A DNA stretch of 64,000 bases from Paracoccus marcusii (GTDB lineage Bacteria; Pseudomonadota; Alphaproteobacteria; Rhodobacterales; Rhodobacteraceae): positions 1,934,501-1,998,500 of the forward strand of contig NZ_CP117466.1 in NCBI RefSeq assembly GCF_028621715.1, in the 5' to 3' direction. The position numbers were made by a program, and so were the translations under genes. This document shows positions 26,087-35,306 of the stretch, in pieces. The notes beneath the pieces were generated by a model. That model searched no databases. It was not told the DNA's origin and saw nothing but the letters and a program-made list of their open reading frames with translations. Each line of letters begins with the position of its first letter. The first letter of the stretch is position 1.

Positions 26087-26911
26087 ATGAGCGGCTGGCG
26101 GTCCGCGCCCGGCATCGCCCTGACGCTGGAGGCGCTGGTCGACCTGCAGGCGGGGCAGGGCGTCATGCCCCGGCAGCGGCCCATGGCGCGGCGGGCGGGG
26201 GTCATGGCCTCGCGCCATCCGGGCAGCGGCATGGACCTGAGGGAGATCCGCGCCTATGTCCCCGGCGACGATCCGCGCCGGATGGACCCTTCGGCCAGCG
26301 CGCGCACGGGCGTGCCGCATGTGCGCGCCCTGCACGAGGATCGCGACGACATCACGCTGCTGATCGCCGATCTGCGCGGGCCGATGCTGTGGGGCACGGG
26401 CGACTCGCTGCGGTCGGTGCGCGGCGCGCGGCATCTGGCGGAGCTTGGCTGGCAGGCGGTGGCGCGCCAGGGTGCGGTCGGCCTGATCGTCGCCGAAGGG
26501 GCGGGGGTCCGCGTGTTGCCGCCCGCGACCGGCGCGGGCCATATGCTGACCCTTTGCCGCCTGCTGGTCGACCGCCATGCCGCCGCCCTGGCCGATCCCC
26601 CCGGCACGGCGCCCCTGACCGAGGCGCTGTCCCTGGCCGCCCGCACCGCGCCGACGGGCGCCCATGTCGTCCTGGCCACCCTGCCCGATGGTTGGCAGGG
26701 GGCCGATGCCGCGCTGTCCCGCCTGGCCCGCGGCCGCCGGGTGGAGGTCGCGCTGATCCTGGACCCGCTGGAGACCGCGCCACCCGCCCGCCCGCTGCCG
26801 GTTCGACAGGGCGGCGCCACGCGGCTGCTGCGCCTGCAGCCCGCCGATCTGGGTGGCCAGACCGACCGCCTGGCCGCGATGGGCGCCGTTGCGCGACGGG
26901 TTGAGCCGTGA
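26087..26911 (+). CDS. DUF58-domain protein
   Basis: This 274-residue protein contains the DUF58 core GSGMDLREIRAYVPGDDPRRMDPSASARTG, which pairs with MoxR in these operons. A degenerate vWA-like fold follows (DITLLIADLRGPML, ARHLAELGWQAVARQGAVGLIV). DUF58 proteins are thought to be substrates or adaptors of the MoxR ATPase. It lies seven bases after moxR and overlaps the next gene by four bases. No membrane segment is evident, so it probably sits at the cytoplasmic face. Confidence 0.88.
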   Translation: MSGWRSAPGIALTLEALVDLQAGQGVMPRQRPMARRAGVMASRHPGSGMDLREIRAYVPGDDPRRMDPSASARTGVPHVRALHEDRDDITLLIADLRGPMLWGTGDSLRSVRGARHLAELGWQAVARQGAVGLIVAEGAGVRVLPPATGAGHMLTLCRLLVDRHAAALADPPGTAPLTEALSLAARTAPTGAHVVLATLPDGWQGADAALSRLARGRRVEVALILDPLETAPPARPLPVRQGGATRLLRLQPADLGGQTDRLAAMGAVARRVEP

Positions 26912-27276
26912 CGCCTGAGGCGATGACCCATGACCAGCTGATGCAGGCCCTGTCCCCGATCCGCCTGCCCACGCCGATGGCCATCCTGTCGACGGCAGAG
27001 ATGGCCGCGCTTCTGGCACTGGGCATCATCGCGGGGCTGGTGCTGGCCTTGGCGGTGCTGCCCTTCACGCGCCGCCGGGCGGCCCGCCCGCGTCTGCGCG
27101 TGGCGGCGCTGCGGGGGCTGCCGGTGCCGGACCGCCTGCTGGCCATCGCCCGCATGCTGGGCAATCTGCCAGCGGCGCTGCGCCCGGCCGCCTATGGCGC
27201 GGCCCCGCCACCGTCCGACCGCCGGATCGAGGCGATCACCCGCGGCGCCCGCCTGCGCCGCCTGTGGCGCAGATGA
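26908..27276 (+). CDS. Small membrane protein of the Bat operon (DUF4381-like)
   Basis: This protein of about 122 residues has a conserved-looking lead (LSPIRLPTPMAILSTAEM), one strong TM helix (LLALGIIAGLVLALAVLPF) and a basic cytoplasmic tail. Position and size match DUF4381 proteins, which sit between DUF58 and BatA genes in MoxR operons. The function is not defined. GTG 26908 overlaps the DUF58 stop; ATG 26923 is an alternative. Confidence 0.7.
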   Translation: MTPEAMTHDQLMQALSPIRLPTPMAILSTAEMAALLALGIIAGLVLALAVLPFTRRRAARPRLRVAALRGLPVPDRLLAIARMLGNLPAALRPAAYGAAPPPSDRRIEAITRGARLRRLWRR

Positions 27277-28214
27277 GCCTGGCCGCACCCTGGCTGCTGG
27301 CGCTGCTGCCGCTGCCGCTGTTGCTGCGCTGGCTTCTGCCGCCGGTGGTCCGGCCCCGTGCCGCGCTGGACGTGCCCGACCACCTGTTGCCCCATGCCAC
27401 GCCTGGCAGCCTGCCGCCGCTGCACCGCGCCCCGTGGCTGGCGGCCGCGGCCTGGGTGCTGCTTGTCGTCGCCCTGGCGGGGCCGCAGGTGGAACGCCAG
27501 GCCCAGGTGGTTCCCGCCAGCGGGCGGGAGATCGTCCTGGCGCTGGACCTGTCGGGCAGCATGGAACAGGCCGATTTCACCCTGGACGGTCAGCCCGTCA
27601 GCCGCCTGGACGCGGTCAAGCGCACCGCCCGCGCCTTTGTGCAAAGCCGGACGGGCGACCGGATCGGCCTGGTGATCTTCGGCGGACGCGCCTATGTCGC
27701 GGCGCCGCTGACCTTCGATCTGAACGCCGTCGTGCAGGCCATCGACGAGGCGCAGATCGGCGTGTCGGGCCGCGGCACGGCCATCGCCGACGGCCTGGGC
27801 CTGGCGATCCGCAGGTTGCAGGACAGCACGTCGCCCGGCCGGGTCGTGGTGCTGCTGTCGGACGGGGTCGACACCTCGGGCAGCGTGCTGGCGGTGGACG
27901 CGGCGCGCTTGGCGGCGTCGCACGGGCTGCGCATCCACACCATCGCCCTGGGCCCCGAGGACCTGGAGACCCGCCCCACCGCCCGCGACGCGGTCGACGT
28001 GGCGACCCTGCGCGCGGTGGCCGAAACCGCGGGGGGCGCGCTGTTTCGCGTGCGCGACACCGCCGACCTGACCGCGATGGCGCAGGCGCTGGACCGGCTG
28101 GAGCCCAGCCCGGGCGAACGGCCGCCGCTGCGCTATTGGCGGTCGCTGTGGATCTGGCCCGCGATGCTGTGCGCCGCCTGCCTGATGCTGGCCGCGATCC
28201 GGAGGCGGGAATGA
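27273..28214 (+). CDS. BatA-like vWA-domain membrane protein
   Basis: This 313-residue protein has two N-terminal TM helices (about 3-20 and 57-75), a periplasmic or cytoplasmic vWA domain and a C-terminal TM helix (WIWPAMLCAACLMLAAI). The MIDAS site is DLSGSM with later GRGTAIADGL and LLSDGVDTSG, so metal binding should be intact. BatA and BatB form complexes with other Bat proteins in envelope-stress and metalloprotein systems. The start overlaps the previous stop. Confidence 0.9.
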   Translation: MSLAAPWLLALLPLPLLLRWLLPPVVRPRAALDVPDHLLPHATPGSLPPLHRAPWLAAAAWVLLVVALAGPQVERQAQVVPASGREIVLALDLSGSMEQADFTLDGQPVSRLDAVKRTARAFVQSRTGDRIGLVIFGGRAYVAAPLTFDLNAVVQAIDEAQIGVSGRGTAIADGLGLAIRRLQDSTSPGRVVVLLSDGVDTSGSVLAVDAARLAASHGLRIHTIALGPEDLETRPTARDAVDVATLRAVAETAGGALFRVRDTADLTAMAQALDRLEPSPGERPPLRYWRSLWIWPAMLCAACLMLAAIRRRE

Positions 28215-29113
28215 CCGGCGCGCTGCTGCTGCGGCCGTGGTGGCTGGCGGGTCTGGTGCCGCTTCTGGCGCTTGCGTGGTGGCTGGACCGTCGCGGGCCG
28301 TCCGCTGGCGGGTGGGAACAGGTCATGCCGGCGCACATGCTGGCCGCGATGCGCGCGATTGGCGCCCTGGGCGGCAGCACCGGCCGGTGGGGTCCGCTGC
28401 TGCCCGTGGGGGCGGCGGCGCTGCTGGTGCTGGGCCTGTCCGGGCCGGCCCTGCCGCGCGCCGATGCGCCCGTCCTGGCGCGCACCGACAGCGTGCTGAT
28501 CGCCATCGACCTGTCCCCGTCGGTCGCGCGGGGACCGGCGCTGGCGCAGGCGCAACAGGCCGCCGCCGCCCTGCTGCAGGGGCTGGCCGGCCGGCCCGTC
28601 GGCCTGATCCTCTACAGCGGAGAGGCCTATGCCGCATCCGCCCCCACCACCGATCCGCGCACGCTGCAGACGCTGATCGCGGTCCTGGATGCCGACACGG
28701 TGCCCGGTCAGGGCAGCAGACCCGCCGCCGCCATCGGCCTGGCCGGGCAGATGTTCGCCGATGCGGGGCAGGCCGATCTGGTCCTGATCTCGGACGGGGC
28801 GGGGGTCGATGGCCAGGCCGTGGCCGAGGCCGGGCGTCTGGCCGCCCTGGGCACGCGCATCTGGGCGGTCCGGGTCGTGGGCGCCGCGCCGCAGGCGCCC
28901 ACCCCTGCGCCCGATGCGCTGGCGCAGCTAGTGCAATCGGGCGGTCAGATGGTGCTGGCACAGGATGTCGACGACTTGGCCGCCCGGCTGCGCCAGGGGG
29001 GCGATCGCCGTCGCGATCCAGCGGTTACGGCCCTGGGCTATCGCGATCTGGGGCCGTTCCTGGCCGCGCTGGCCGCCCTGCCGCTGCTGCAGATGCTGAG
29101 GCGGCGGCAATGA
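28211..29113 (+). CDS. BatB-like vWA-domain membrane protein
   Basis: This 300-residue protein is arranged like its BatA neighbour. It has N-terminal TM helices, a vWA domain with DLSPSVARG in place of DLSGSM, LILYSGEAYAASAPTTD, and ISDGAGVDG. The MIDAS D-x-S-x-S spacing is kept although the middle residue is proline. A final hydrophobic segment (LGPFLAALAALPLLQML) anchors the C-terminus. It starts four bases inside the BatA gene end and overlaps the next gene, indicating coupled translation. Confidence 0.87.
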   Translation: MTGALLLRPWWLAGLVPLLALAWWLDRRGPSAGGWEQVMPAHMLAAMRAIGALGGSTGRWGPLLPVGAAALLVLGLSGPALPRADAPVLARTDSVLIAIDLSPSVARGPALAQAQQAAAALLQGLAGRPVGLILYSGEAYAASAPTTDPRTLQTLIAVLDADTVPGQGSRPAAAIGLAGQMFADAGQADLVLISDGAGVDGQAVAEAGRLAALGTRIWAVRVVGAAPQAPTPAPDALAQLVQSGGQMVLAQDVDDLAARLRQGGDRRRDPAVTALGYRDLGPFLAALAALPLLQMLRRRQ

Positions 29114-29727
29114 GGGCGGCGGCGGTCCTTCTGGTCCTGGCCGTGGCGGCGCTGGTCCTTGCCGGCCCCGCGGCGCTTGGTGCGCTGGCGCTGCGGGCGG
29201 GGTGGGACCGGGTCGCGCTGATCCTGCTGGACGATCCGGGCGCACGGGGCGTGGCCCATTACCGGTTGGGCGACCACGGCCTGGCCGATGCCGATTTCGC
29301 CCGCGCGGGCCGGTCGCAGACCTACAACCGCGCGCTGTCGCTGGCCGCCACGGGCGACTATCCCCTGGCGGTCGCCTATTTCGACGCGGTGCTGTTCGCC
29401 AACCCCGCCGACGAACAGGCCCGCGCCAGCCGCGACCTGGTGGCGACGATGTTTCCGCCGCAGCAGGGCGACAGCGTCGCGCCGGGTCGCATCCTGGGGC
29501 GGGGCGGGCGTCCCGCCCCGGACGAGATGATCGCCAACGCCCTGACCGACGCCGCCGCCGAAAGCTGGCGCCGTCCGGTCGAGGCGCGGGGCATGGCCGC
29601 CAGCGACGCGTGGCTGGAAACCATCGCCGACGATCCCGGCGAATTCCTGGCCCTGCGGTTGCAGGCCGAACACGACCGGCGCGCCGGGCTGGGCCTGATC
29701 CGGCCCGAGGCGGGTGACCCGTGGTGA
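29110..29727 (+). CDS. TPR-like membrane protein of the Bat operon (BatC-like)
   Basis: This 205-residue protein has an N-terminal TM helix (VLLVLAVAALVLAGPAALGALAL). A short tetratricopeptide-like stretch follows: GVAHYRLGDHGLADADFARAG and TYNRALSLAATGDYPLAVAYFDAVL. It resembles the BatC/TPR subunit found between BatB and BatD in other genomes. It probably scaffolds the Bat complex. The start overlaps batB and the end overlaps the batD-like gene. Confidence 0.75.
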   Translation: MRAAAVLLVLAVAALVLAGPAALGALALRAGWDRVALILLDDPGARGVAHYRLGDHGLADADFARAGRSQTYNRALSLAATGDYPLAVAYFDAVLFANPADEQARASRDLVATMFPPQQGDSVAPGRILGRGGRPAPDEMIANALTDAAAESWRRPVEARGMAASDAWLETIADDPGEFLALRLQAEHDRRAGLGLIRPEAGDPW

Positions 29728-30875
29728 TCCGGCTGATCCTCTTGCTGCTGATGCTGGCCACGCCGCTGCGCGCCGAAACCCCTGCGCCCCTGGCCCCCGG
29801 AGAGGCGCGGCTGCTGATCCTGCACGATCACGGCAACCCCGTCGTGGCCGAGATGGTACGCCTGACGCTCCGAGGCGAATACGACCTGACCGTGTCGCTG
29901 GAAAGCCTGACCTTTCCGTCGTCCGACGCCTATGACTGGATGCAGATCGACCGCGACCGCTGGTTCCAGGAACGCATCGGCGGGCGGATGATCCAGATCT
30001 TCGAACGCGACATCGCGCTGTTTCCGCGCCGGGCAGGGGACCTGACCATCGGTCCGCTAACCCATAACCTGACCAACATCACCCGCAGCGGCGTCCGCGA
30101 GGAGGTCAGCGTCACGTCGGGCACAACGCGCCTGACGGTCAAGCCCTTTCCCCATTCTGGCCGCCCCCTGACGGCACGCAGGCTGGTGCTGACGGACGAG
30201 TTGTCCGCACCGCCCGGCCGCCTGGCCAAGGACGACATCCTGACCCGCCGCGTCACCATCGAGGCCCTGGGCGCGATGGCCCATCACCTGCCGCCGCGCC
30301 CCGACATCGCCCAGCCCTGGCTGATCAGCTTTACCCTGCCGGAAACCCGCGAGACGATCCCGACCCCGGACGGCCCGGTCGCCCGCGTGGTCTGGGAATG
30401 GCAGATGCGCCCCCGCACGGGCGAGCCAGGCGTCCTGCCCGCGATCCCCTTTCCCTGGCTGGACACCGACAGCCGCCGGATCGAGGTGGCGGCGATGAAG
30501 CCGATCCCCTTCGGTTTCGCGGGCTTCAGCACCGCATCGGGGACGGGCGTCGCTCTGTATTGGCAGATGGTGGGGCTGGCGCTCTCGGGCGGGGTGGTCG
30601 CGCTGGCCGTGGTGCTGTGGGGCAGGCTGCCCGCGATCGGGCGCGGCCTGCGCCGGCTGCGGCCCGGCCCGCATGCGGCCGCGATGCGCAGGGCGGCAGC
30701 CAGTGGCGATCTGACCGGGCTGCGTGCAGCCGCGGCGGCACATCTGGCGTGGCGCGGGGGCGGCGGGCCGCGCAGGCAGGCCCTGCTGCGCCAGCTGGAC
30801 CACCAGATCTATGCCCCCGCCGGCGCGCCGGGGTTCGACGCGATGCGCTGGTTGCGCGACTGGTCGCGGGCCTAG
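29721..30875 (+). CDS. BatD-like membrane protein
   Basis: This 384-residue protein has a signal peptide (LLLLMLATPLRAE), an immunoglobulin-like beta-rich periplasmic region (LTLRGEYDLTVSLESLTFPSS, RRAGDLTIGPLTHNLTN), one TM helix near residues 275-297 (GLALSGGVVALAVVLWG) and a helical cytoplasmic tail. This matches the layout of BatD proteins, which close MoxR/Bat operons. GTG 29721 or GTG 29724 is the start. Its stop overlaps that of the convergent HxlR regulator. Confidence 0.78.
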   Translation: MVIRLILLLLMLATPLRAETPAPLAPGEARLLILHDHGNPVVAEMVRLTLRGEYDLTVSLESLTFPSSDAYDWMQIDRDRWFQERIGGRMIQIFERDIALFPRRAGDLTIGPLTHNLTNITRSGVREEVSVTSGTTRLTVKPFPHSGRPLTARRLVLTDELSAPPGRLAKDDILTRRVTIEALGAMAHHLPPRPDIAQPWLISFTLPETRETIPTPDGPVARVVWEWQMRPRTGEPGVLPAIPFPWLDTDSRRIEVAAMKPIPFGFAGFSTASGTGVALYWQMVGLALSGGVVALAVVLWGRLPAIGRGLRRLRPGPHAAAMRRAAASGDLTGLRAAAAAHLAWRGGGGPRRQALLRQLDHQIYAPAGAPGFDAMRWLRDWSRA

Positions 30876-31255
30876 CGGTTCCGCCGGGACGTCGCGCGGG
30901 CCTGCAGCTGATCCAGCGCGTCGGCATTGGCCCGGCCCCAGGCATAGACCGTCTCGACCAGGTCGACGAAGCGCCTGCCAAGCGGCGTCAGGCTGTATTC
31001 GACCGCCGGCGGGACCGTGCTTTCGACATGGCGGTCGATCAGGCCGCTGTCCTCCATCTCGCGCAGGGTCTGGACCAGCATTTTCTTGGAGATCCCGGGC
31101 AGGCTGCGCAGCAGCACCCCATTGCGCGCCGCACCCCCGTGCTGGGCATGCAGCGTGTGCAGGATCATGCTGGTCCATTTCGTGGCAAAGATCTCCATCG
31201 TGCGCCGGGGGGCGCAATCCTCGCGCCAGTCGGTGTCGATGCTGCCGGGTTCCAT
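30872..31255 (-). CDS. HxlR-family transcriptional regulator
   Basis: This 127-residue single-domain winged-helix protein reads TMEIFATKWTSMILHTLHA, RSLPGISKKMLVQTLREMEDSGLIDRHVES and YSLTPLGRRFVDLVETVYAWG, typical of HxlR. It diverges from the SDR gene across about 100 bases, the usual arrangement for a regulator and its target. The intergenic sequence carries TGGTTACC at 31258-31265, identical to one arm of the operator next to the other HxlR gene in this window. Confidence 0.9.
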   Translation of the reverse strand: MEPGSIDTDWREDCAPRRTMEIFATKWTSMILHTLHAQHGGAARNGVLLRSLPGISKKMLVQTLREMEDSGLIDRHVESTVPPAVEYSLTPLGRRFVDLVETVYAWGRANADALDQLQARATSRRNR

Positions 31256-31355
31256 GGTGGTTACCTTTCGGTGGCTATGTCCCAATTTGGTGCCGTCTGG
31301 CACGACCGCGCCGCGCTGACTAGATCCCCTGACAGCACAAAGACAGGAGAGATTC

Positions 31356-32423
31356 ATGACCCGCACCGCATTGGTTGTCGGCGCCACCGGCATTCAGGGC
31401 CAGGCCATCGCCGCCCAACTGGTCCGCGACGGATGGGCCGTCCTGGGCCTCAGCCGCAATCCGCAGCCGCAGGAGGGCGTGACGCCCGTGGCCGCCGACC
31501 TGCTGGACCCCGCATCCGTCGCCGCCGCCCTGGACGGTCTGGCCCCGACGCATGTGTTCCTGACCACCTGGCTGCGCCAGTCGACCGAGGCCGAGAACAT
31601 CCGCGTCAACGCCCTGATGCTGCGCAACCTGTTCGACGGTCTGCGTCCGCTTGGCACCGTGCGCCACGCGGCGCTGGTGACCGGGCTGAAGCATTACCTT
31701 GGACCGTTCGAGGCCTATGGCAAGGGCAGCCTGCCCAAGACCCCGTTCCGCGAGGATCAGGGGCGGCTGGACGTCGCGAATTTCTATTACGCGCAAGAGG
31801 ATGAACTGTTCGAGGCCGCGCGCAGCGACGGCTTCACCTACAGCATCCACCGCCCCCACACCGTCATCGGCAAGGCGGTCGGGAACGCCATGAACATGGG
31901 CACCACCTTGGCCGTCTATGCCGCCATCTGCCGCGAGACCGGGCGCCCGTTCCGCTTTCCCGGATCGGCCGTGCAGTGGAACGGCCTGACGGACATGACC
32001 GACGCCCGCCAGCTGGCCGCCCAGGTCATCTGGGCGGCGACCACACCCGCCGCGCATGACCAGGCGTTCAATATCGTCAACGGCGACGTCTTTCGCTGGA
32101 ACTGGATGTGGCACCGTCTGGCCGACTGGTTCGGCGTCAAAGCCGAGGATTTCGACGGCACCGAACGCCCCTTGGCCGACCAGATGGCGGACGACGCCGC
32201 GATCTGGGCACGCATCGCCGAACGCGAAGGGCTGGCCGAGCCGGATATCACCCGCCTGGTGTCGCCGTGGCACACCGACGCCGACCTGGGTCGGCCGATC
32301 GAGGTCGTGACCGACATGTCCAAAAGCCGCAAGCTGGGCTTCACCGCCTATCAGGCGACGGACGAGGCGTTCTTCGACCTGTTCGAACAGCTGGAGGCAG
32401 ACCGGATCATCCCCCGCCGCTGA
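31356..32423 (+). CDS. SDR family oxidoreductase, PRISE-like
   Basis: This 355-residue protein has an N-terminal NAD(P) site (ALVVGATGIQGQAIAAQLV). Features of progesterone-5-beta-reductase/iridoid-synthase-like (PRISE) SDRs follow: NFYYAQEDELFEAA, SIHRPHTVIG, GNAMNMGTTLAVYAAIC, WNGLTDMTDARQLA and NIVNGDVFRWNWMW. The tyrosine of NFYY and the lysine of GLKHYLG match the unusual active site of this group. Members reduce activated C=C bonds of enones. AGGAGA precedes the ATG. HxlR control suggests a detoxification role. Confidence 0.88.
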   Translation: MTRTALVVGATGIQGQAIAAQLVRDGWAVLGLSRNPQPQEGVTPVAADLLDPASVAAALDGLAPTHVFLTTWLRQSTEAENIRVNALMLRNLFDGLRPLGTVRHAALVTGLKHYLGPFEAYGKGSLPKTPFREDQGRLDVANFYYAQEDELFEAARSDGFTYSIHRPHTVIGKAVGNAMNMGTTLAVYAAICRETGRPFRFPGSAVQWNGLTDMTDARQLAAQVIWAATTPAAHDQAFNIVNGDVFRWNWMWHRLADWFGVKAEDFDGTERPLADQMADDAAIWARIAEREGLAEPDITRLVSPWHTDADLGRPIEVVTDMSKSRKLGFTAYQATDEAFFDLFEQLEADRIIPRR

Positions 32424-32610
32424 CCGTCCAAAGATCTGCATCTGCTGCGGTGAGGATGTCGGGCGACCGGCACCCTCATCGCCGCGGACGGAATGATGGT
32501 TTGCCTGGCCCATGGCCGACGGTGCTTTGGTCATGCGACGGAGGCGTCCGACGACACTCACGACGACCACAGAACCGCATCAGGTCAGTTGATCATATCG
32601 TGACGGTGAG

Positions 32611-32632
32611 GTGATGGCGGAGACGAAGGGAT
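32611..32632. repeat. Left attachment repeat (attL)
   Basis: This copy begins GTGATGGCGG and ends GAAGGGAT. It is identical over 22 bp to 45724-45745, where the same bases form the acceptor stem, CCA and part of the T arm of tRNA-Ser. It sits just upstream of the integrase, as expected for a tRNA-targeting element. Confidence 0.9.
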
Positions 32633-33767
32633 GGGATGATCTAAGGGGTTAACGTATTATTTTCATTGATCCCATGTAGTTATGATGGTCAGCGTGTGTT
32701 GCTACCAGGATCATCATGCCCGTAGAAGCAGAGCTTCAACTTGTCAGTTCAAACAGGGGTTATGCCCCTTCACCCCATGAGGGGTGTTGAACGTGCCCCA
32801 ATACCTACAGAAGCGTCGTCAGGGCTACTATGCAGTCCTAGAGGTCCCACGCGCTCTCAGAGGCAAGATGGGCAAGGCAAGGTTCATCCAGTCGCTACAG
32901 ACTGACAGCCTCAAGGTTGCTGAGGTCAGGAAGCATGAACTGATAGGTCGCTGGAAGGCAGAGATACAGGCTGCACAGGGTAATTCACCCAACTTAGACA
33001 GGGTTGTACTTGTCCGTCAGAAGATGGCCGCGAAGGTCAAACCTGACCCTGTAGACATTGCTATGATCCTGACCCCCCAAACCGATCATGACATGAGTGA
33101 TCTAGAGACGAACCGTAAGGACCTGTCTGCTGTCCTGCATGGCAAGAAATTCCCCCTCAAGCACCATCTGGCAGCCTACGAAAAGACGCTTTCACACATT
33201 GAAGCCAAGTCTAAGGACATGCGGCTCTCTGACATTCGTAGGTTCATCAAGAAATTCAAATATGCTGAGGATGCTACAAACAGAGACGTAAAAGAATGGG
33301 TAGAGGTCAACCTGATCGCTGAGGATGGACTGTCTGTAGCCACTTGTAGAAGGATCATGTCTAACCTGCGCCAGTACTGGAAATACCTTACCGACAGGAA
33401 AGACCTGAACGTCCTAGAACCCTTCAAATATGTAGTCCCTGACCGCACTGTGAGCCGTAAGCAGCAGGTTGCCACCAGACGCAAGGACATAGAGCCTGAG
33501 GACTACCGTACACTCCTACAAGCTGCACAGGAGAAGGGTGATACCCAACTTGCCTACCTCATACAGCTAGGGGCTTATACAGGCGCTAGGGTAGAGGAAC
33601 TTTGTAGCATTAAGCTGGACAAGGTACTTCCTGACAGATTGTTGGTAGAGGACGCAAAGTCACCCGCAGGGTGGAGAACTATACCCCTACATACGGACAT
33701 TCTTGATCTCGTCGCTACAATGAAAAAAGAGAGTAAAGATGAGTACTTGTGACGTTGCCCCCGACTT

Positions 33768-34697
33768 TTATCCAGCGTGAGCGAGACTCCGAGTTTGAGT
33801 TTTGCCGTTTTGGACGGGTTGGGCAACGGGGGCTGGCGCGGAGCTTTGCGGGTTGCGCAGCGTCAGGCCCCGTTGCGGGGTGAAGGTTTGGGCGAACTCG
33901 GCTGGCGTCTGCCAGCCAAGGCGTGAATGCGGGCGTTCGATGTTGTAGTCCATGCGCCAGGCTGCGAGCGTGGCGCGGGCATGGCTCAGGGACGGGAACA
34001 GCGTCTCGTTCAAAAGCTCGTCGCGCAACCGACCATTGAAGCTCTCGATGAAGGCGTTCTGGGTCGGCTTGCCGGGCGCGATGTAGTGCCATTCGATCTT
34101 GCGATCGTCAGCGAAGGTCAAGATGGCGTTCGACGTAAATTCGGTCCCGTTGTCGCTGACCACGGTTCCGGGCTTGCCGCGCACATCGAACAGCGTTGCC
34201 AGTTCCCGCGCGACCCTCGCACCGGACAGCGATGTGTCGGCGATCAGGGCAAGGCACTCCCGCGTGCAGTCATCGACCACAGTCAACACGCGGAAGCGGC
34301 GGCCATCGGTCAGCTGGTCGGAGACGAAGTCCAGTGACCAGCGCTGGTTCGGCATCAGTGGCCGCGACATCGGAGCTCGTGTGCCGATGGCCCGCTTGCG
34401 CCCGCCGCGGCGCCGGACATGCAGCCGTTCCTCACGGTAGATGCGGAACAGACGCTTGTGGTTCACCTCATGCCCCTCGCGGCGCAGGAACACATGCAGC
34501 CGCCGATAGCCGAAGCGGCGACGGACCCGCGCCAGTTCCTTGAGCCGCTCGCGCAGCACCGGATCGTCCTGCCGGATCGCCTCATACCGCATGGTCATCC
34601 GGCAACAGCCGATCACCCGACACGCCCGCCGTTCGCTCATCCCGTGGCCTGCCACTAGATGTGCGACCGCTTGCCGCTTCGCGGCGGGCGCTACCAC
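33768..34697 (-). CDS. IS3-family transposase OrfB
   Basis: This 309-residue integrase-core transposase has an N-terminal HTH_21 region and the retroviral-type catalytic triad D123 (WSLDFVSD), D182 (VVSDNGTEF) and E218 (NAFIESFNG). This is the DD(35)E spacing of the IS3 family. The frame overlaps OrfA by seven bases. The overlap contains a run of six A followed by G (GGGAAAAAAGTGG on the coding strand), a probable site for -1 ribosomal frameshifting that yields OrfAB. The GTG start is otherwise poor. Confidence 0.95.
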   Translation of the reverse strand: MVAPAAKRQAVAHLVAGHGMSERRACRVIGCCRMTMRYEAIRQDDPVLRERLKELARVRRRFGYRRLHVFLRREGHEVNHKRLFRIYREERLHVRRRGGRKRAIGTRAPMSRPLMPNQRWSLDFVSDQLTDGRRFRVLTVVDDCTRECLALIADTSLSGARVARELATLFDVRGKPGTVVSDNGTEFTSNAILTFADDRKIEWHYIAPGKPTQNAFIESFNGRLRDELLNETLFPSLSHARATLAAWRMDYNIERPHSRLGWQTPAEFAQTFTPQRGLTLRNPQSSAPAPVAQPVQNGKTQTRSLAHAG

Positions 34698-34957
34698 TTT
34701 TTTCCCAGGAGATCTTTCAGCGCCGCAGTGTCGAGCATCGCATCGGCCAGCAGCCGTTTCAGGCGAGCGTTCTCGTCCTCAAGCCCCTTCAGGCGCTTGG
34801 CCTCGCTGACGTCCATGCCGCCATACTTGGCCTTCCACTTGTAGACCGTCGCATCGCTGACGCCGTGCTTGCGGCACAGATCGGCGACGGAAACTCCTGC
34901 CTCATGCTCCTTCAGAATGCCGATGATCTGATCTTCGGTGAACCTGCTGCGCTTCAT
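34691..34957 (-). CDS. IS3-family transposase OrfA
   Basis: This 88-residue DNA-binding subunit has a helix-turn-helix ([42 protein letters not shown]). A leucine-zipper-like helix follows ([33 protein letters not shown]). It binds the IS ends and supplies the N-terminus of the OrfAB transposase after frameshifting. Confidence 0.95.
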   Translation of the reverse strand: MKRSRFTEDQIIGILKEHEAGVSVADLCRKHGVSDATVYKWKAKYGGMDVSEAKRLKGLEDENARLKRLLADAMLDTAALKDLLGKKW

Positions 34958-35306
34958 CTCTGGTCCTCTTGGTTGGGCCAGAGTCTACCTCAAACTGGAT
35001 TAGGCGCAGGGGGCAACGTCACTTGCTTTCTGGATTATCCTTCAACAAGTATGGCGACAGGTCAAACGCAATAGGTAAGCGTTTTGGCAAGCTAAAGCTA
35101 AAATGTGGGTTTGGCGGAAACATAGTTTTTCACTCGTTGCGGAAAGGTGTTGCTACTCAATTTCAGAGACTTGGTGTAGCTGAGAATGTAGCTGCTAACC
35201 TGCTAGGGCATGACATACCGACAATGACCTACGGCCTATACTCAGGCAACAAGCTGGACTTTACTGTTCTGCAAGAAACCATCAACAAGCTGGAATGGAA
35301 ATAAAA

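Larger units (their letters stand above)
33750..35021 (-). mobile_element. IS3-family (IS407-group type) insertion sequence, copy 1
   Basis: This 1,272-bp element has terminal inverted repeats beginning TGACGTTGCCCCC at both ends. It is flanked by the 4-bp direct repeat CTTG (33746-33749 and 35022-35025). It encodes OrfA and OrfB with a DDE transposase. The 4-bp duplication and the ends match the IS407 group as I know it. It interrupts the island integrase. The same element occurs in opposite orientation at 40393-41664. Confidence 0.93.
32793..35304 (+). pseudogene. Tyrosine recombinase (island integrase), split by an IS element
   Basis: The 5' part (to 33749) and 3' part (from 35026) join into one 411-residue reading frame when the IS and one CTTG copy are removed, at ...DEYL/LSGLSFNKYG. 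Catalytic residues are all present in the joined protein: R266 (YTGARVEEL), H355 and R358 (FHSLRKG), H381 (LLGHD) and Y391 (YGLYSG). The IS separates R266 from the others, so both pieces should be inactive. GTG 32793 was chosen for the GAGGGG upstream; GTG 32784 is an alternative. The gene lies next to attL. Confidence 0.92.

Noticed and set aside
154..31804. Many long antisense or out-of-frame open frames in the G+C-rich parts
   Set aside because: They mirror real genes, lack ribosome sites and give Arg/Pro/Gly/Ala-rich low-complexity proteins typical of shadow frames in high-G+C DNA.
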